From: Mactromeris polynyma
Taxonomy: Eukaryota; Mollusca; Bivalvia; Venerida; Mactridae
NCBI GenBank assembly: GCA_032209605.1
Contig: JASFXZ010000018.1
Location: 8,373,904 to 8,437,903, forward strand
Length of the DNA: 64,000 nt
Reading direction: 5' to 3'
Positions 49,558 through 63,316 of the stretch are shown piece by piece (within the stretch, counting starts at the first letter, position 1; every line of letters starts with the position of its first letter). The notes below the pieces were generated by a model. The model was given only the letters and a program-made list of their open reading frames with translations. It was not told the origin of the DNA and ran no database searches. The position numbers and the translations under genes were made by a program.

Positions 49558-50394
49558 GTAAGTCGTTACATTGTTGTCAAGTTATTGGCGGTTATAATGA
49601 TATCTTTCATCCCACGGTTTTATAATGATTAATTCGAAGTTTGTTTACCGCATTTAGACGAAAAATTAGTCTCTAGAGAAAATATTAATACATCGGAAAA
49701 CGATTATAACAAATTTCTGGGGACCTAGAGATTCATTTCGTTATATCCATACTGTGTTATATCCATACAGCGACATTTCATTGTAAAGATATAAATTTTG
49801 TTATTACATCAATTACTGTTGGCTTGTTTTTTTACACCTGATCTGGATTTGTGTGTAATCACATGATACAGACAGAACATGCATTGTATTTTTGAATTTC
49901 CTTTTAACAGAGTATGCTTGCATTAACCTATGCATTTTGGACCCACAACATACTATCTTATATCCAAAATTATGCTTTATCCAAATTTATTATAAATGTA
50001 TAATGAAAGAATACAATATAGAAGAGCTTGGTCGGGGAATATAAATTACTACATACTATCCAATTTTCCGTTATAACCGAGTACGTTTTAAGTGTGTTCA
50101 ACTGTAAATGCTAAAAAAGAACATTAATTTGAGAGAGGGAATGGCGCGACAGAGAGAGAGTCTCTGTGTGGGTGTGACTGTGCGTTTTCTTGCGAGTTTG
50201 TGTGCTATGTGTGCAACGTGTGCGTGCGTGTGTGATTAGGTGTGTCTGTGTGCCTTTGTGTGTGAAAAAGAGATCGCCAAATATAAGACTGAGGTATTAT
50301 GTTCGAGTGATACATATTTTCGTTCGTCAATTTGTTTAGAGCAGTGCAAAATGTGTTTACTGTTATTGAAATATTGTTCTCTTCCAATTTGTAG

Positions 50395-50448
50395 AATGCG
50401 GTATTCCAACAAAGTATAACAACAGCATTGAGTGGAACACTACGAGTC
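50395..50448 (+). pseudogene. Truncated CCP exon 26
   Basis: Shared 145-bp deletion. Preceded by TTCGTCAATTTG where other units have TTCGGCAATTTG. Confidence 0.9.
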
Positions 50449-50578
50449 TAAGTCGTTCTTACATTGTTGTCAAGTTATTGGCTGGAATAATGATATATTT
50501 TGTCACGATTTTCTATTTGTATCAAGTTGTGCAAAATGTTTTACTGTTATTGAAATATTGTTCTCTTCCAATTTGTAG

Positions 50579-50776
50579 AATGCGGTTTTCCAACGAAGTA
50601 TAACAACAGCATTGAGTGGAACACGACGAGTTCAGCAGTTGAGTTCAATAAGACATTGTCGTACAGATGTAAAACTGGTTATGGCCTGAGCAATAGCATA
50701 TCTAATTACACACTACGTACAGACACATGTTCAGAAAATGGAACGTTCCAACATATTCAAAAATGTGTTATAGTCA
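50579..50776 (+). CDS. CCP exon 27
   Basis: CGFP type, ACGACGAGT codons, ending FQHIQKCVIV. Confidence 0.88.
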
Positions 50777-51613
50777 GTAAGTCGTTTTTACATTGTTGTC
50801 AAGTTATTGGCGGGTATAATGATATCTTTCATCCCACGGTTTTATAATGATTAATTCGAAGTGTGTTTACCGCATTTAGACGAAAAATTAGTCTCTAGAG
50901 AAAATATTAATACATCGGAAAACGATTATAACAAATTTCTGGGGACCTAGAGATTTATTTCGTTATATCCATACTGTGTTATATCCATACAGCGACATTT
51001 CATTGTAAAGATATAAATTTTGTTATTACATCCATTACTGTTGGCTTGTTTATTGTTTACACCTGAACTAGATGTGTGTGTAATCATGATTCAGAATATT
51101 AATTGTATTTGTGAATTACGTTATAACAGAGTACGTTTGCATTAAAGTATGCCTTTTGGGACCCACACAATACTATGTTATATCCAAAATTATGCTTTAT
51201 CCAAATTCATTATAACTATATAATGAAAAAATACAATAAGGAAGAGCTTGGTCGGGGAATATAAATTAATACATACTATCCAATCTTTCGTTATAACCGA
51301 GTACGTTTTAAGTGTGTTCGACTGTAAATGGAAAAAAAAGAACATTAATTTGATAGAGGGAATGGCGAGAGAGAGAGAGGGTGTGTGTGTTTGTGCGACT
51401 GTGCGTTTTCTTGCGTATTGTGTGCTATATGTGCAACGTGTGCGTGCTTGTGTGATTATGTGTGTCTGTGTGCCTTTGTGTGTGAGAAAGAGATCGCCAA
51501 ATATGAGACTGAGGAAATATGTTCGTGTGATACATAATTTCTTTCGGCAATTTGTATAGAGCAGTGAAAAATCTTTTACTGTTATTGAAATATTGTTCTC
51601 GTCCAATTTGTAG

Positions 51614-51811
51614 AATGCGGTATTCCAACAAAGTATAACAACAGCATTGAGTGGAACACTACGAGTCCAGCAGTTGAGTTCAATAAGACATTGTCGTACA
51701 GATGTAAAACTGGTTATGGCCTGAGCAATAGCATATCTAATTACACACTACGTACAGACACATGTTCAGAAAATGGAACGTTCCAACATATTCAAAAATG
51801 TGTTATAGTCA
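51614..51811 (+). CDS. CCP exon 28 (copy of exon 14)
   Basis: Lies 9,145 bp from exon 14 and has the same flanking introns. Confidence 0.88.
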
Positions 51812-51944
51812 GTAAGTCGTTCTTACATTGTTGTCAAGTTATTGGCTGGAATAATGATATATTTTTTGTCACGATTTTCTATTTGTATCAAGTTGTGCAA
51901 AATGTTTTACTGTTATTGAAATATTGTTCTCTTCCAATTTGTAG

Positions 51945-52142
51945 AATGCGGTTTTCCAACGAAGTATAACAACAGCATTGAGTGGAACACTACGAGTTCA
52001 GCAGTTGAGTTCAATAAGACATTGTCGTACAGATGTAAAACTGGTTATGGCCTGAGCAATAGCATATCTAATAACACACTACGTACAGACACATGTTCAG
52101 AAAATGGAACGTTCCAACATATTCAAAAATGTGTTATAGTCA
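51945..52142 (+). CDS. CCP exon 29 (copy of exon 15)
   Basis: Carries the SNNTL variant of exon 15, which confirms descent. Confidence 0.88.
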
Positions 52143-52986
52143 GTAAGTCGTTTTTACATTGTTGTCAAGTTATTGGCGGGTATAATGATATCTTTCATCC
52201 CACGGTTTTATAATGATTAATTCGAAGTGTGTTTACCGCATTTAGACGACAATTAGTCTCTATAGAAAATATTAATACAGCGAAACACGATAATAACTAA
52301 TTTCTTGGGACCTGCAGATTTATTTCGTTATATCCATACTGTGTTATATCCATACAGCGACATTTCGTTAAAATTGTATAGATATAAATTTTGTTATTAC
52401 ATCCATTACTGTTGGCTTGTTTATTGTTTACACCTGAACTAGATGTGTGTGTAATCATGATACAGAATATTAATTGTATTTGTGAATTACGTTATAACAG
52501 AGTACGTTTGCATTAAAGTATGCCTTTTGGGACCAACACAATACTATGTTATATCCAAAATTATGCTTTATCCAAATTCATTATAACTATATAATGAAAA
52601 AATACAATAAGGAAGAGCTTGGTCGGGGAATATAAATTAATACATACTATCCAATCTTTCGTTATAACCGAGTACGTTTTAAGTGTGTTCAACTGTAAAT
52701 GGAAAACAAAGAACATTAATTTGATAGAGGGAATGGCGAGAGAGAGAGAGAGGGTGTGTGTGTTTGTGCGACTGTGCGTTTTCTTGCGTATTGTGTGCTA
52801 TATGTGCAACGTGTGCGTGCTTGTGTGATTATGTGTGTCTGTGTGCCTTTGTGTGTGAGAAAGAGATCGCCAAATATGAGACTGAGGAAATATGTTCGTG
52901 TGATACATAATTTCTTTCGGCAATTTGTATAGAGCAGTGAAAAATCTTTTACTGTCATTGAAATATTGTTCTCGTCCAATTTGTAG

Positions 52987-53184
52987 AATGCGGTATTCCA
53001 ACAAAGTATAACAACAGCATTGAGTGGAACACTACGAGTCCAGCAGTGGAGTTCAATAAGACATTGTCGTACAGATGTAAAACTGGTTATGGCCTGAGCA
53101 ATAGCATATCTAATTACACACTACGTACAGACACATGTTCAGAAAATGGAACGTTCCAACATATTCAAAAATGTGTTATAGTCA
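52987..53184 (+). CDS. CCP exon 30
   Basis: CGIP type. The donor is GTATGT instead of GTAAGT, still a valid but probably weaker donor. Shared with exon 41. Confidence 0.87.
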
Positions 53185-53317
53185 GTATGTCGTTCTTACA
53201 TTGTTGTCAAGTTATTGGCTGGAATAATGATATATTTTTTGTCACGATTTTCTATTTGTATCAAGTTGTGCAAAATGTTTTACTGTTATTGAAATATTGT
53301 TCTCTTCCAATTTGTAG

Positions 53318-53515
53318 AATGCGGTTTTCCAACGAAGTATAACAACAGCATCGAGTGGAACACTAAGAGTTCAGCAGTTGAGTTCAATAAGACATTGTCG
53401 TACAGATGTAAAACTGGTTATGGCCTGAGCAATAGCATATCTTATTACACATTACGTACAGACACATGTTCAGAAAATGGAACGTTCCAACATATTCAAA
53501 AATGTGTTATAGTCA
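53318..53515 (+). CDS. CCP exon 31
   Basis: CGFP type. WNTKSS and SYYTL each remove one sequon. Confidence 0.88.
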
Positions 53516-54360
53516 GTAAGTCGTTTTTACATTGTTGTCAAGTTATTGGCGGGTATAATGATATCTTTCATCCCACGGTTTTATAATGATTAATTCGAAG
53601 TGTGTTTACCGCATTTAGACGACAATTAGTCTCTATAGAAAATATTAATACAGCGAAACACGATAATAACTAATTTCTTGGGACCTGCAGATTTATTTCG
53701 TTATATCCATACTGTGTTATATCCATACAGCGACATTTCGTTAAAATTGTATAGATATAAATTTTGTCATTACATCCATTACTGTTGGCTTGTTTATTGT
53801 TTACACCTGAACTAGATGTGTGTGTAATCATGATACAGAATATTCATTGTATTTGTGAATTACGTTATAACAGAGTACGTTTGCATTAAAGTATGCCTTT
53901 TGGGACCCACACAATACTATGTTATATCCAAAATTATGCTTTATCCAAATTCATTATAACTATATAATGAAAAAATACAATAAGGAAGAGCTTGGTCGGG
54001 GAACATAAATTAATACATACTATCCAATTTTTCGTTATAACCGAGTACGTTTTAAGTGTGTTCAACTGTAAATGGAAAAAAAATGAACATTAATTTGATA
54101 GAGGGAATGGCGGGAGAGAGAGAGAGGGTGTGTGTGTTTGTGCGACTGTGCGTTTTCTTGCGTATTGTGTGCTATATGTGCAACGTGTGCGTGCTTGTGT
54201 GATTATGTGTGTCTGTTTGCCTTTGTGTGTGAGAAAGAGATCGCCAAATATGAGACTGAGGAAATATGTTCGTGTGATACATAATTTCTTTCGGCAATTT
54301 GTATAGAGCAGTGAAAAGTCTTTTACTGTTATTGAAATATTGTTCTCGTCCAATTTGTAG

Positions 54361-54558
54361 AATGCGGTATTCCAACAAAGTATAACAACAGCATTGAGTG
54401 GAACACTACGAGTCCAGCAGTTGAGTTCAATAAGACATTGTCGTACAGATGTAAAACTGGTTATGGCCTGAGCAATAGCATATCTAATTACACACTACGT
54501 ACAGACACATGTTCAGAAAATGGAACGTTCCAACATATTCAAAAATGTGTTATAGTCA
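54361..54558 (+). CDS. CCP exon 32 (copy of exon 18)
   Basis: CGIP type, 131-bp short intron, 9,151 bp from exon 18. Confidence 0.88.
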
Positions 54559-54689
54559 GTAAGTCGTTCTTACATTGTTGTCAAGTTATTGGCTGGAATA
54601 ATGATATATTTTGTCACGATTTTCTATTTGTATCAAGTTGTGCAAAATGTTTTACTGTTATTGAAATATTGTTCTCTTCCAATTTGTAG

Positions 54690-54887
54690 AATGCGGTTTT
54701 CCAACGAAGTATAACAACAGCATTGAGTGGAACACTACGAGTTCAGCAGTTGAGTTCAATAAGACATTGTCGTACAGATGTAAAACTGGTTATGGCCTGA
54801 GCAATAGCATATCTAATTACACACTACGTACAGACACGTGTTCAGAAAATGGAACGTTCGAAGGAATACAAGCATGTGTTGTGGTCG
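54690..54887 (+). CDS. CCP exon 33
   Basis: CGFP type with FEGIQACVVV. The 5' half resembles exon 19 (WNTTSS) and the 3' half exon 23, so it is a recombinant. The following long intron has a unique 2-bp insertion (CAGCGCGACATTT). Confidence 0.88.
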
Positions 54888-55728
54888 GTAAGTCGTTACA
54901 TTGTTGTCAAGTTATTGGCGGTTATAATGATATCTTTCATCCCACGGTTTTATAATGATTAATTCGAAGTGTGTTTACCGCATTTAGACGAAAAATTAAT
55001 CTCTAGAGAAAATATTAATACATCGAAACACGATCATAACAAATTTCTGGGGACCTGGAGATTTATTTCGTTATATCCATACTTTGTTATATCCATACAG
55101 CGCGACATTTCATTGTAAAGAAATAAATTTTGTTATTACATCCATTACTGTTGGCTTGTTTTTTTTTACACCTGATCTGGATTTGTGTGTAAGCACATGA
55201 TACAGACAGAACATGCATTGTATTTTTGAATTTCGTTTTAACAGAGTATGCTTGCATTAACCTATGCATTTTGGACCCACAAAATACTATCTTATATCCA
55301 AAATTATGCTTTATCCAAATTTATTATAACTGTATAATGAAAGAATACAATATAGAAGAGCTTGGTCGCGGAATATAAATTACTACATACTATCCAATTT
55401 TTCGTTATAACCGAGTACGTTTTAAGTGTGTTCAACTGTAAATGCTAAAAAAGAACATTAATTTGAGAGAGGGAACGGCGCGACAGAGAGAGAGTCTCTG
55501 TGTGGGTGTGACTGTGCGTTTTCTTGCGAGTTTGTGTGCTATGTGTGCAACGTGTGCGTGCGTGTATGATTAGGTGTGTCTGTGTGCCTTTGTGTGTGAA
55601 AAAGAGATCGCCAAATATAAGACTGAGGTATTATGTTCGAGTGATACATATTTTCGTTCGGCAATTTGTTTAGAGCAGTGCAAAATGTGTTTACTGTTAT
55701 TGAAATATTGTTCTCTTCCAATTTGTAG

Positions 55729-55782
55729 AATGCGGTATTCCAACAAAGTATAACAACAGCATTGAGTGGAACACTACGAGTC
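55729..55782 (+). pseudogene. Truncated CCP exon 34
   Basis: Shared 145-bp deletion; 6,553-bp copy of exon 24. Confidence 0.9.
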
Positions 55783-55912
55783 TAAGTCGTTCTTACATTG
55801 TTGTCAAGTTATTGACTGGAATAATGATATCTTTTGTCACGATTTTCTATTTGTATCAAGTTGTGCAAAATGTTTTACTGTTATTGAAATATTGTTCTCT
55901 TCCAATTTGTAG

Positions 55913-56110
55913 AATGCGGTTTTCCAACGAAGTATAACAACAGCATTGAGTGGAACACTACGAGTTCAGCAGTTGAGTTCAATAAGACATTGTCGTACAG
56001 ATGTAAAACTGGTTATGGCCTGAGCAATAGCATATCTAATTACACACTACGTACAGACACATGTTCAGAAAATGGAACGTTCGAAAAAATACAAGCATGT
56101 GTTGTGGTCG
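55913..56110 (+). CDS. CCP exon 35 (copy of exon 25)
   Basis: CGFP type, FEKIQACVVV, 6,553 bp from exon 25. Confidence 0.88.
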
Positions 56111-56947
56111 GTAAGTCGTTACATTGTTGTCAAGTTATTGGCGGTTATAATGATATCTTTCATCCCACGGTTTTATAATGATTAATTCGAAGTTTGTTTA
56201 CCGCATTTAGACGAAAAATTAGTCTCTAGAGAAAATATTAATACATCGGAAAACGATTATAACAAATTTCTGGGGACCTAGAGATTCATTTCGTTATATC
56301 CATACTGTGTTATATCCATACAGCGACATTTCATTGTAAAGATATAAATTTTGTTATTACATCAATTACTGTTGGCTTGTTTTTTTACACCTGATCTGGA
56401 TTTGTGTGTAATCACATGATACAGACAGAACATGCATTGTATTTTTGAATTTCCTTTTAACAGAGTATGCTTGCATTAACCTATGCATTTTGGACCCACA
56501 ACATACTATCTTATATCCAAAATTATGCTTTATCCAAATTTATTATAAATGTATAATGAAAGAATACAATATAGAAGAGCTTGGTCGGGGAATATAAATT
56601 ACTACATACTATCCAATTTTCCGTTATAACCGAGTACGTTTTAAGTGTGTTCAACTGTAAATGCTAAAAAAGAACATTAATTTGAGAGAGGGAATGGCGC
56701 GACAGAGAGAGAGTCTCTGTGTGGGTGTGACTGTGCGTTTTCTTGCGAGTTTGTGTGCTATGTGTGCAACGTGTGCGTGCGTGTGTGATTAGGTGTGTCT
56801 GTGTGCCTTTGTGTGTGAAAAAGAGATCGCCAAATATAAGACTGAGGTATTATGTTCGAGTGATACATATTTTCGTTCGTCAATTTGTTTAGAGCAGTGC
56901 AAAATGTGTTTACTGTTATTGAAATATTGTTCTCTTCCAATTTGTAG

Positions 56948-57001
56948 AATGCGGTATTCCAACAAAGTATAACAACAGCATTGAGTGGAACACTACGAGT
57001 C
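56948..57001 (+). pseudogene. Truncated CCP exon 36
   Basis: Shared 145-bp deletion and the TTCGTCAATTTG flank of exon 26, 6,553 bp away. Confidence 0.9.
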
Positions 57002-57131
57002 TAAGTCGTTCTTACATTGTTGTCAAGTTATTGGCTGGAATAATGATATATTTTGTCACGATTTTCTATTTGTATCAAGTTGTGCAAAATGTTTTACTGT
57101 TATTGAAATATTGTTCTCTTCCAATTTGTAG

Positions 57132-57329
57132 AATGCGGTTTTCCAACGAAGTATAACAACAGCATTGAGTGGAACACGACGAGTTCAGCAGTTGAGTTCA
57201 ATAAGACATTGTCGTACAGATGTAAAACTGGTTATGGCCTGAGCAATAGCATATCTAATTACACACTACGTACAGACACATGTTCAGAAAATGGAACGTT
57301 CCAACATATTCAAAAATGTGTTATAGTCA
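57132..57329 (+). CDS. CCP exon 37 (copy of exon 27)
   Basis: CGFP type, FQHIQKCVIV, 6,553 bp from exon 27. Confidence 0.88.
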
Positions 57330-58166
57330 GTAAGTCGTTTTTACATTGTTGTCAAGTTATTGGCGGGTATAATGATATCTTTCATCCCACGGTTTTATAA
57401 TGATTAATTCGAAGTGTGTTTACCGCATTTAGACGAAAAATTAGTCTCTAGAGAAAATATTAATACATCGGAAAACGATTATAACAAATTTCTGGGGACC
57501 TAGAGATTTATTTCGTTATATCCATACTGTGTTATATCCATACAGCGACATTTCATTGTAAAGATATAAATTTTGTTATTACATCCATTACTGTTGGCTT
57601 GTTTATTGTTTACACCTGAACTAGATGTGTGTGTAATCATGATTCAGAATATTAATTGTATTTGTGAATTACGTTATAACAGAGTACGTTTGCATTAAAG
57701 TATGCCTTTTGGGACCCACACAATACTATGTTATATCCAAAATTATGCTTTATCCAAATTCATTATAACTATATAATGAAAAAATACAATAAGGAAGAGC
57801 TTGGTCGGGGAATATAAATTAATACATACTATCCAATCTTTCGTTATAACCGAGTACGTTTTAAGTGTGTTCGACTGTAAATGGAAAAAAAAGAACATTA
57901 ATTTGATAGAGGGAATGGCGAGAGAGAGAGAGGGTGTGTGTGTTTGTGCGACTGTGCGTTTTCTTGCGTATTGTGTGCTATATGTGCAACGTGTGCGTGC
58001 TTGTGTGATTATGTGTGTCTGTGTGCCTTTGTGTGTGAGAAAGAGATCGCCAAATATGAGACTGAGGAAATATGTTCGTGTGATACATAATTTCTTTCGG
58101 CAATTTGTATAGAGCAGTGAAAAATCTTTTACTGTTATTGAAATATTGTTCTCGTCCAATTTGTAG

Positions 58167-58364
58167 AATGCGGTATTCCAACAAAGTATAACAACAGCAT
58201 TGAGTGGAACACTACGAGTCCAGCAGTTGAGTTCAATAAGACATTGTCGTACAGATGTAAAACTGGTTATGGCCTGAGCAATAGCATATCTAATTACACA
58301 CTACGTACAGACACATGTTCAGAAAATGGAACGTTCCAACATATTCAAAAATGTGTTATAGTCA
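58167..58364 (+). CDS. CCP exon 38 (single-exon unit)
   Basis: First-exon acceptor side (CGIP, TTSPAVEF) joined to second-exon donor side (GTTTTTACATTG, GGCGGGTATAATG, then long intron). A doublet collapsed to one fusion exon with an intact frame. Confidence 0.88.
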
Positions 58365-59203
58365 GTAAGTCGTTTTTACATTGTTGTCAAGTTATTGGCG
58401 GGTATAATGATATCTTTCATCCCACGGTTTTATAATGATTAATTCGAAGTGTGTTTACCGCATTTAGACGAAAAATTAGTCTCTAGAGAAAATATTAATA
58501 CATCGGAAAACGATTATAACAAATTTCTGGGGACCTAGAGATTTATTTCGTTATATCCATACTGTGTTATATCCATACAGCGACATTTCATTGTAAAGAT
58601 ATAAATTTTGTTATTACATCCATTACTGTTGGCTTGTTTATTGTTTACACCTGAACTAGATGTGTGTGTAATCATGATTCAGAATATTAATTGTATTTGT
58701 GAATTACGTTATAACAGAGTACGTTTGCATTAAAGTATGCCTTTTGGGACCCACACAATACTATGTTATATCCAAAATTATGCTTTATCCAAATTCATTA
58801 TAACTATATAATGAAAAAATACAATAAGGAAGAGCTTGGTCGGGGAATATAAATTAATACATACTATCCAATCTTTCGTTATAACCGAGTACGTTTTAAG
58901 TGTGTTCGACTGTAAATGGAAAAAAAAGAACATTAATTTGATAGAGGGAATGGCGAGAGAGAGAGAGAGGGTGTGTGTGTTTGTGCGACTGTGCGTTTTC
59001 TTGCGTATTGTGTGCTATATGTGCAACGTGTGCGTGCTTGTGTGATTATGTGTGTCTGTGTGCCTTTGTGTGTGAGAAAGAGATCGCCAAATATGAGACT
59101 GAGGAAATATGTTCGTGTGATACATAATTTCTTTCGGCAATTTGTATAGAGCAGTGAAAAATCTTTTACTGTTATTGAAATATTGTTCTCGTCCAATTTG
59201 TAG

Positions 59204-59401
59204 AATGCGGTATTCCAACAAAGTATAACAACAGCATTGAGTGGAACACTACGAGTCCAGCAGTTGAGTTCAATAAGACATTGTCGTACAGATGTAAAAC
59301 TGGTTATGGCCTGAGCAATAGCATATCTAATTACACACTACGTACAGACACATGTTCAGAAAATGGAACGTTCCAACATATTCAAAAATGTGTTATAGTC
59401 A
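59204..59401 (+). CDS. CCP exon 39 (copy of exon 28)
   Basis: CGIP type, 7,590 bp from exon 28. Confidence 0.88.
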
Positions 59402-59534
59402 GTAAGTCGTTCTTACATTGTTGTCAAGTTATTGGCTGGAATAATGATATATTTTTTGTCACGATTTTCTATTTGTATCAAGTTGTGCAAAATGTTTTAC
59501 TGTTATTGAAATATTGTTCTCTTCCAATTTGTAG

Positions 59535-59732
59535 AATGCGGTTTTCCAACGAAGTATAACAACAGCATTGAGTGGAACACTACGAGTTCAGCAGTTGAGT
59601 TCAATAAGACATTGTCGTACAGATGTAAAACTGGTTATGGCCTGAGCAATAGCATATCTAATAACACACTACGTACAGACACATGTTCAGAAAATGGAAC
59701 GTTCCAACATATTCAAAAATGTGTTATAGTCA
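59535..59732 (+). CDS. CCP exon 40 (copy of exon 29)
   Basis: Carries SNNTL like exons 15 and 29. Confidence 0.88.
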
Positions 59733-60576
59733 GTAAGTCGTTTTTACATTGTTGTCAAGTTATTGGCGGGTATAATGATATCTTTCATCCCACGGTTTTA
59801 TAATGATTAATTCGAAGTGTGTTTACCGCATTTAGACGACAATTAGTCTCTATAGAAAATATTAATACAGCGAAACACGATAATAACTAATTTCTTGGGA
59901 CCTGCAGATTTATTTCGTTATATCCATACTGTGTTATATCCATACAGCGACATTTCGTTAAAATTGTATAGATATAAATTTTGTTATTACATCCATTACT
60001 GTTGGCTTGTTTATTGTTTACACCTGAACTAGATGTGTGTGTAATCATGATACAGAATATTAATTGTATTTGTGAATTACGTTATAACAGAGTACGTTTG
60101 CATTAAAGTATGCCTTTTGGGACCAACACAATACTATGTTATATCCAAAATTATGCTTTATCCAAATTCATTATAACTATATAATGAAAAAATACAATAA
60201 GGAAGAGCTTGGTCGGGGAATATAAATTAATACATACTATCCAATCTTTCGTTATAACCGAGTACGTTTTAAGTGTGTTCAACTGTAAATGGAAAACAAA
60301 GAACATTAATTTGATAGAGGGAATGGCGAGAGAGAGAGAGAGGGTGTGTGTGTTTGTGCGACTGTGCGTTTTCTTGCGTATTGTGTGCTATATGTGCAAC
60401 GTGTGCGTGCTTGTGTGATTATGTGTGTCTGTGTGCCTTTGTGTGTGAGAAAGAGATCGCCAAATATGAGACTGAGGAAATATGTTCGTGTGATACATAA
60501 TTTCTTTCGGCAATTTGTATAGAGCAGTGAAAAATCTTTTACTGTCATTGAAATATTGTTCTCGTCCAATTTGTAG

Positions 60577-60774
60577 AATGCGGTATTCCAACAAAGTATA
60601 ACAACAGCATTGAGTGGAACACTACGAGTCCAGCAGTGGAGTTCAATAAGACATTGTCGTACAGATGTAAAACTGGTTATGGCCTGAGCAATAGCATATC
60701 TAATTACACACTACGTACAGACACATGTTCAGAAAATGGAACGTTCCAACATATTCAAAAATGTGTTATAGTCA
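60577..60774 (+). CDS. CCP exon 41 (copy of exon 30)
   Basis: Carries the GTATGT donor of exon 30, 7,590 bp away. Confidence 0.87.
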
Positions 60775-60907
60775 GTATGTCGTTCTTACATTGTTGTCAA
60801 GTTATTGGCTGGAATAATGATATATTTTTTGTCACGATTTTCTATTTGTATCAAGTTGTGCAAAATGTTTTACTGTTATTGAAATATTGTTCTCTTCCAA
60901 TTTGTAG

Positions 60908-61105
60908 AATGCGGTTTTCCAACGAAGTATAACAACAGCATCGAGTGGAACACTAAGAGTTCAGCAGTTGAGTTCAATAAGACATTGTCGTACAGATGTA
61001 AAACTGGTTATGGCCTGAGCAATAGCATATCTAATTACACATTACGTACAGACACATGTTCAGAAAATGGAACGTTCCAACATATTCAAAAATGTGTTAT
61101 AGTCA
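60908..61105 (+). CDS. CCP exon 42 (copy of exon 31)
   Basis: WNTKSS as in exon 31, but SNYTL rather than SYYTL: a one-base difference in an otherwise near-identical copy. Confidence 0.88.
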
Positions 61106-61950
61106 GTAAGTCGTTTTTACATTGTTGTCAAGTTATTGGCGGGTATAATGATATCTTTCATCCCACGGTTTTATAATGATTAATTCGAAGTGTGTTTACC
61201 GCATTTAGACGACAATTAGTCTCTATAGAAAATATTAATACAGCGAAACACGATAATAACTAATTTCTTGGGACCTGCAGATTTATTTCGTTATATCCAT
61301 ACTGTGTTATATCCATACAGCGACATTTCGTTAAAATTGTATAGATATAAATTTTGTCATTACATCCATTACTGTTGGCTTGTTTATTGTTTACACCTGA
61401 ACTAGATGTGTGTGTAATCATGATACAGAATATTCATTGTATTTGTGAATTACGTTATAACAGAGTACGTTTGCATTAAAGTATGCCTTTTGGGACCCAC
61501 ACAATACTATGTTATATCCAAAATTATGCTTTATCCAAATTCATTATAACTATATAATGAAAAAATACAATAAGGAAGAGCTTGGTCGGGGAACATAAAT
61601 TAATACATACTATCCAATTTTTCGTTATAACCGAGTACGTTTTAAGTGTGTTCAACTGTAAATGGAAAAAAAATGAACATTAATTTGATAGAGGGAATGG
61701 CGGGAGAGAGAGAGAGGGTGTGTGTGTTTGTGCGACTGTGCGTTTTCTTGCGTATTGTGTGCTATATGTGCAACGTGTGCGTGCTTGTGTGATTATGTGT
61801 GTCTGTTTGCCTTTGTGTGTGAGAAAGAGATCGCCAAATATGAGACTGAGGAAATATGTTCGTGTGATACATAATTTCTTTCGGCAATTTGTATAGAGCA
61901 GTGAAAAGTCTTTTACTGTTATTGAAATATTGTTCTCGTCCAATTTGTAG

Positions 61951-62148
61951 AATGCGGTATTCCAACAAAGTATAACAACAGCATTGAGTGGAACACTACG
62001 AGTCCAGCAGTTGAGTTCAATAAGACATTGTCGTACAGATGTAAAACTGGTTATGGCCTGAGCAATAGCATATCTAATTACACACTACGTACAGACACAT
62101 GTTCAGAAAATGGAACGTTCCAACATATTCAAAAATGTGTTATAGTCA
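61951..62148 (+). CDS. CCP exon 43 (copy of exon 32)
   Basis: CGIP type with a 131-bp short intron, 7,590 bp from exon 32. Confidence 0.88.
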
Positions 62149-62279
62149 GTAAGTCGTTCTTACATTGTTGTCAAGTTATTGGCTGGAATAATGATATATT
62201 TTGTCACGATTTTCTATTTGTATCAAGTTGTGCAAAATGTTTTACTGTTATTGAAATATTGTTCTCTTCCAATTTGTAG

Positions 62280-62477
62280 AATGCGGTTTTCCAACGAAGT
62301 ATAACAACAGCATTGAGTGGAACACTACGAGTTCAGCAGTTGAGTTCAATAAGACATTGTCGTACAGATGTAAAACTGGTTATGGCCTGAGCAATAGCAT
62401 ATCTAATTACACACTACGTACAGACACGTGTTCAGAAAATGGAACGTTCGAAGGAATACAAGCATGTGTTGTGGTCG
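62280..62477 (+). CDS. CCP exon 44 (copy of exon 33)
   Basis: CGFP type with FEGIQACVVV. The following intron lacks the 2-bp insertion seen after exon 33. Confidence 0.88.
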
Positions 62478-63316
62478 GTAAGTCGTTACATTGTTGTCAA
62501 GTTATTGGCGGTTATAATGATATCTTTCATCCCACGGTTTTATAATGATTAATTCGAAGTGTGTTTACCGCATTTAGACGAAAAATTAATCTCTAGAGAA
62601 AATATTAATACATCGAAACACGATCATAACAAATTTCTGGGGACCTGGAGATTTATTTCGTTATATCCATACTTTGTTATATCCATACAGCGACATTTCA
62701 TTGTAAAGAAATAAATTTTGTTATTACATCCATTACTGTTGGCTTGTTTTTTTTTACACCTGATCTGGATTTGTGTGTAAGCACATGATACAGACAGAAC
62801 ATGCATTGTATTTTTGAATTTCGTTTTAACAGAGTATGCTTGCATTAACCTATGCATTTTGGACCCACAAAATACTATCTTATATCCAAAATTATGCTTT
62901 ATCCAAATTTATTATAACTGTATAATGAAAGAATACAATATAGAAGAGCTTGGTCGCGGAATATAAATTACTACATACTATCCAATTTTTCGTTATAACC
63001 GAGTACGTTTTAAGTGTGTTCAACTGTAAATGCTAAAAAAGAACATTAATTTGAGAGAGGGAATGGCGCGACAGAGAGAGAGTCTCTGTGTGGGTGTGAC
63101 TGTGCGTTTTCTTGCGAGTTTGTGTGCTATGTGTGCAACGTGTGCGTGCGTGTGTGATTAGGTGTGTCTGTGTGCCTTTGTGTGTGAAAAAGAGATCGCC
63201 AAATATAAGACTGAGGTATTATGTTCGAGTGATACATATTTTCGTTCGTCAATTTGTTTAGAGCAGTGCAAAATGTGTTTACTGTTATTGAAATATTGTT
63301 CTCTTCCAATTTGTAG

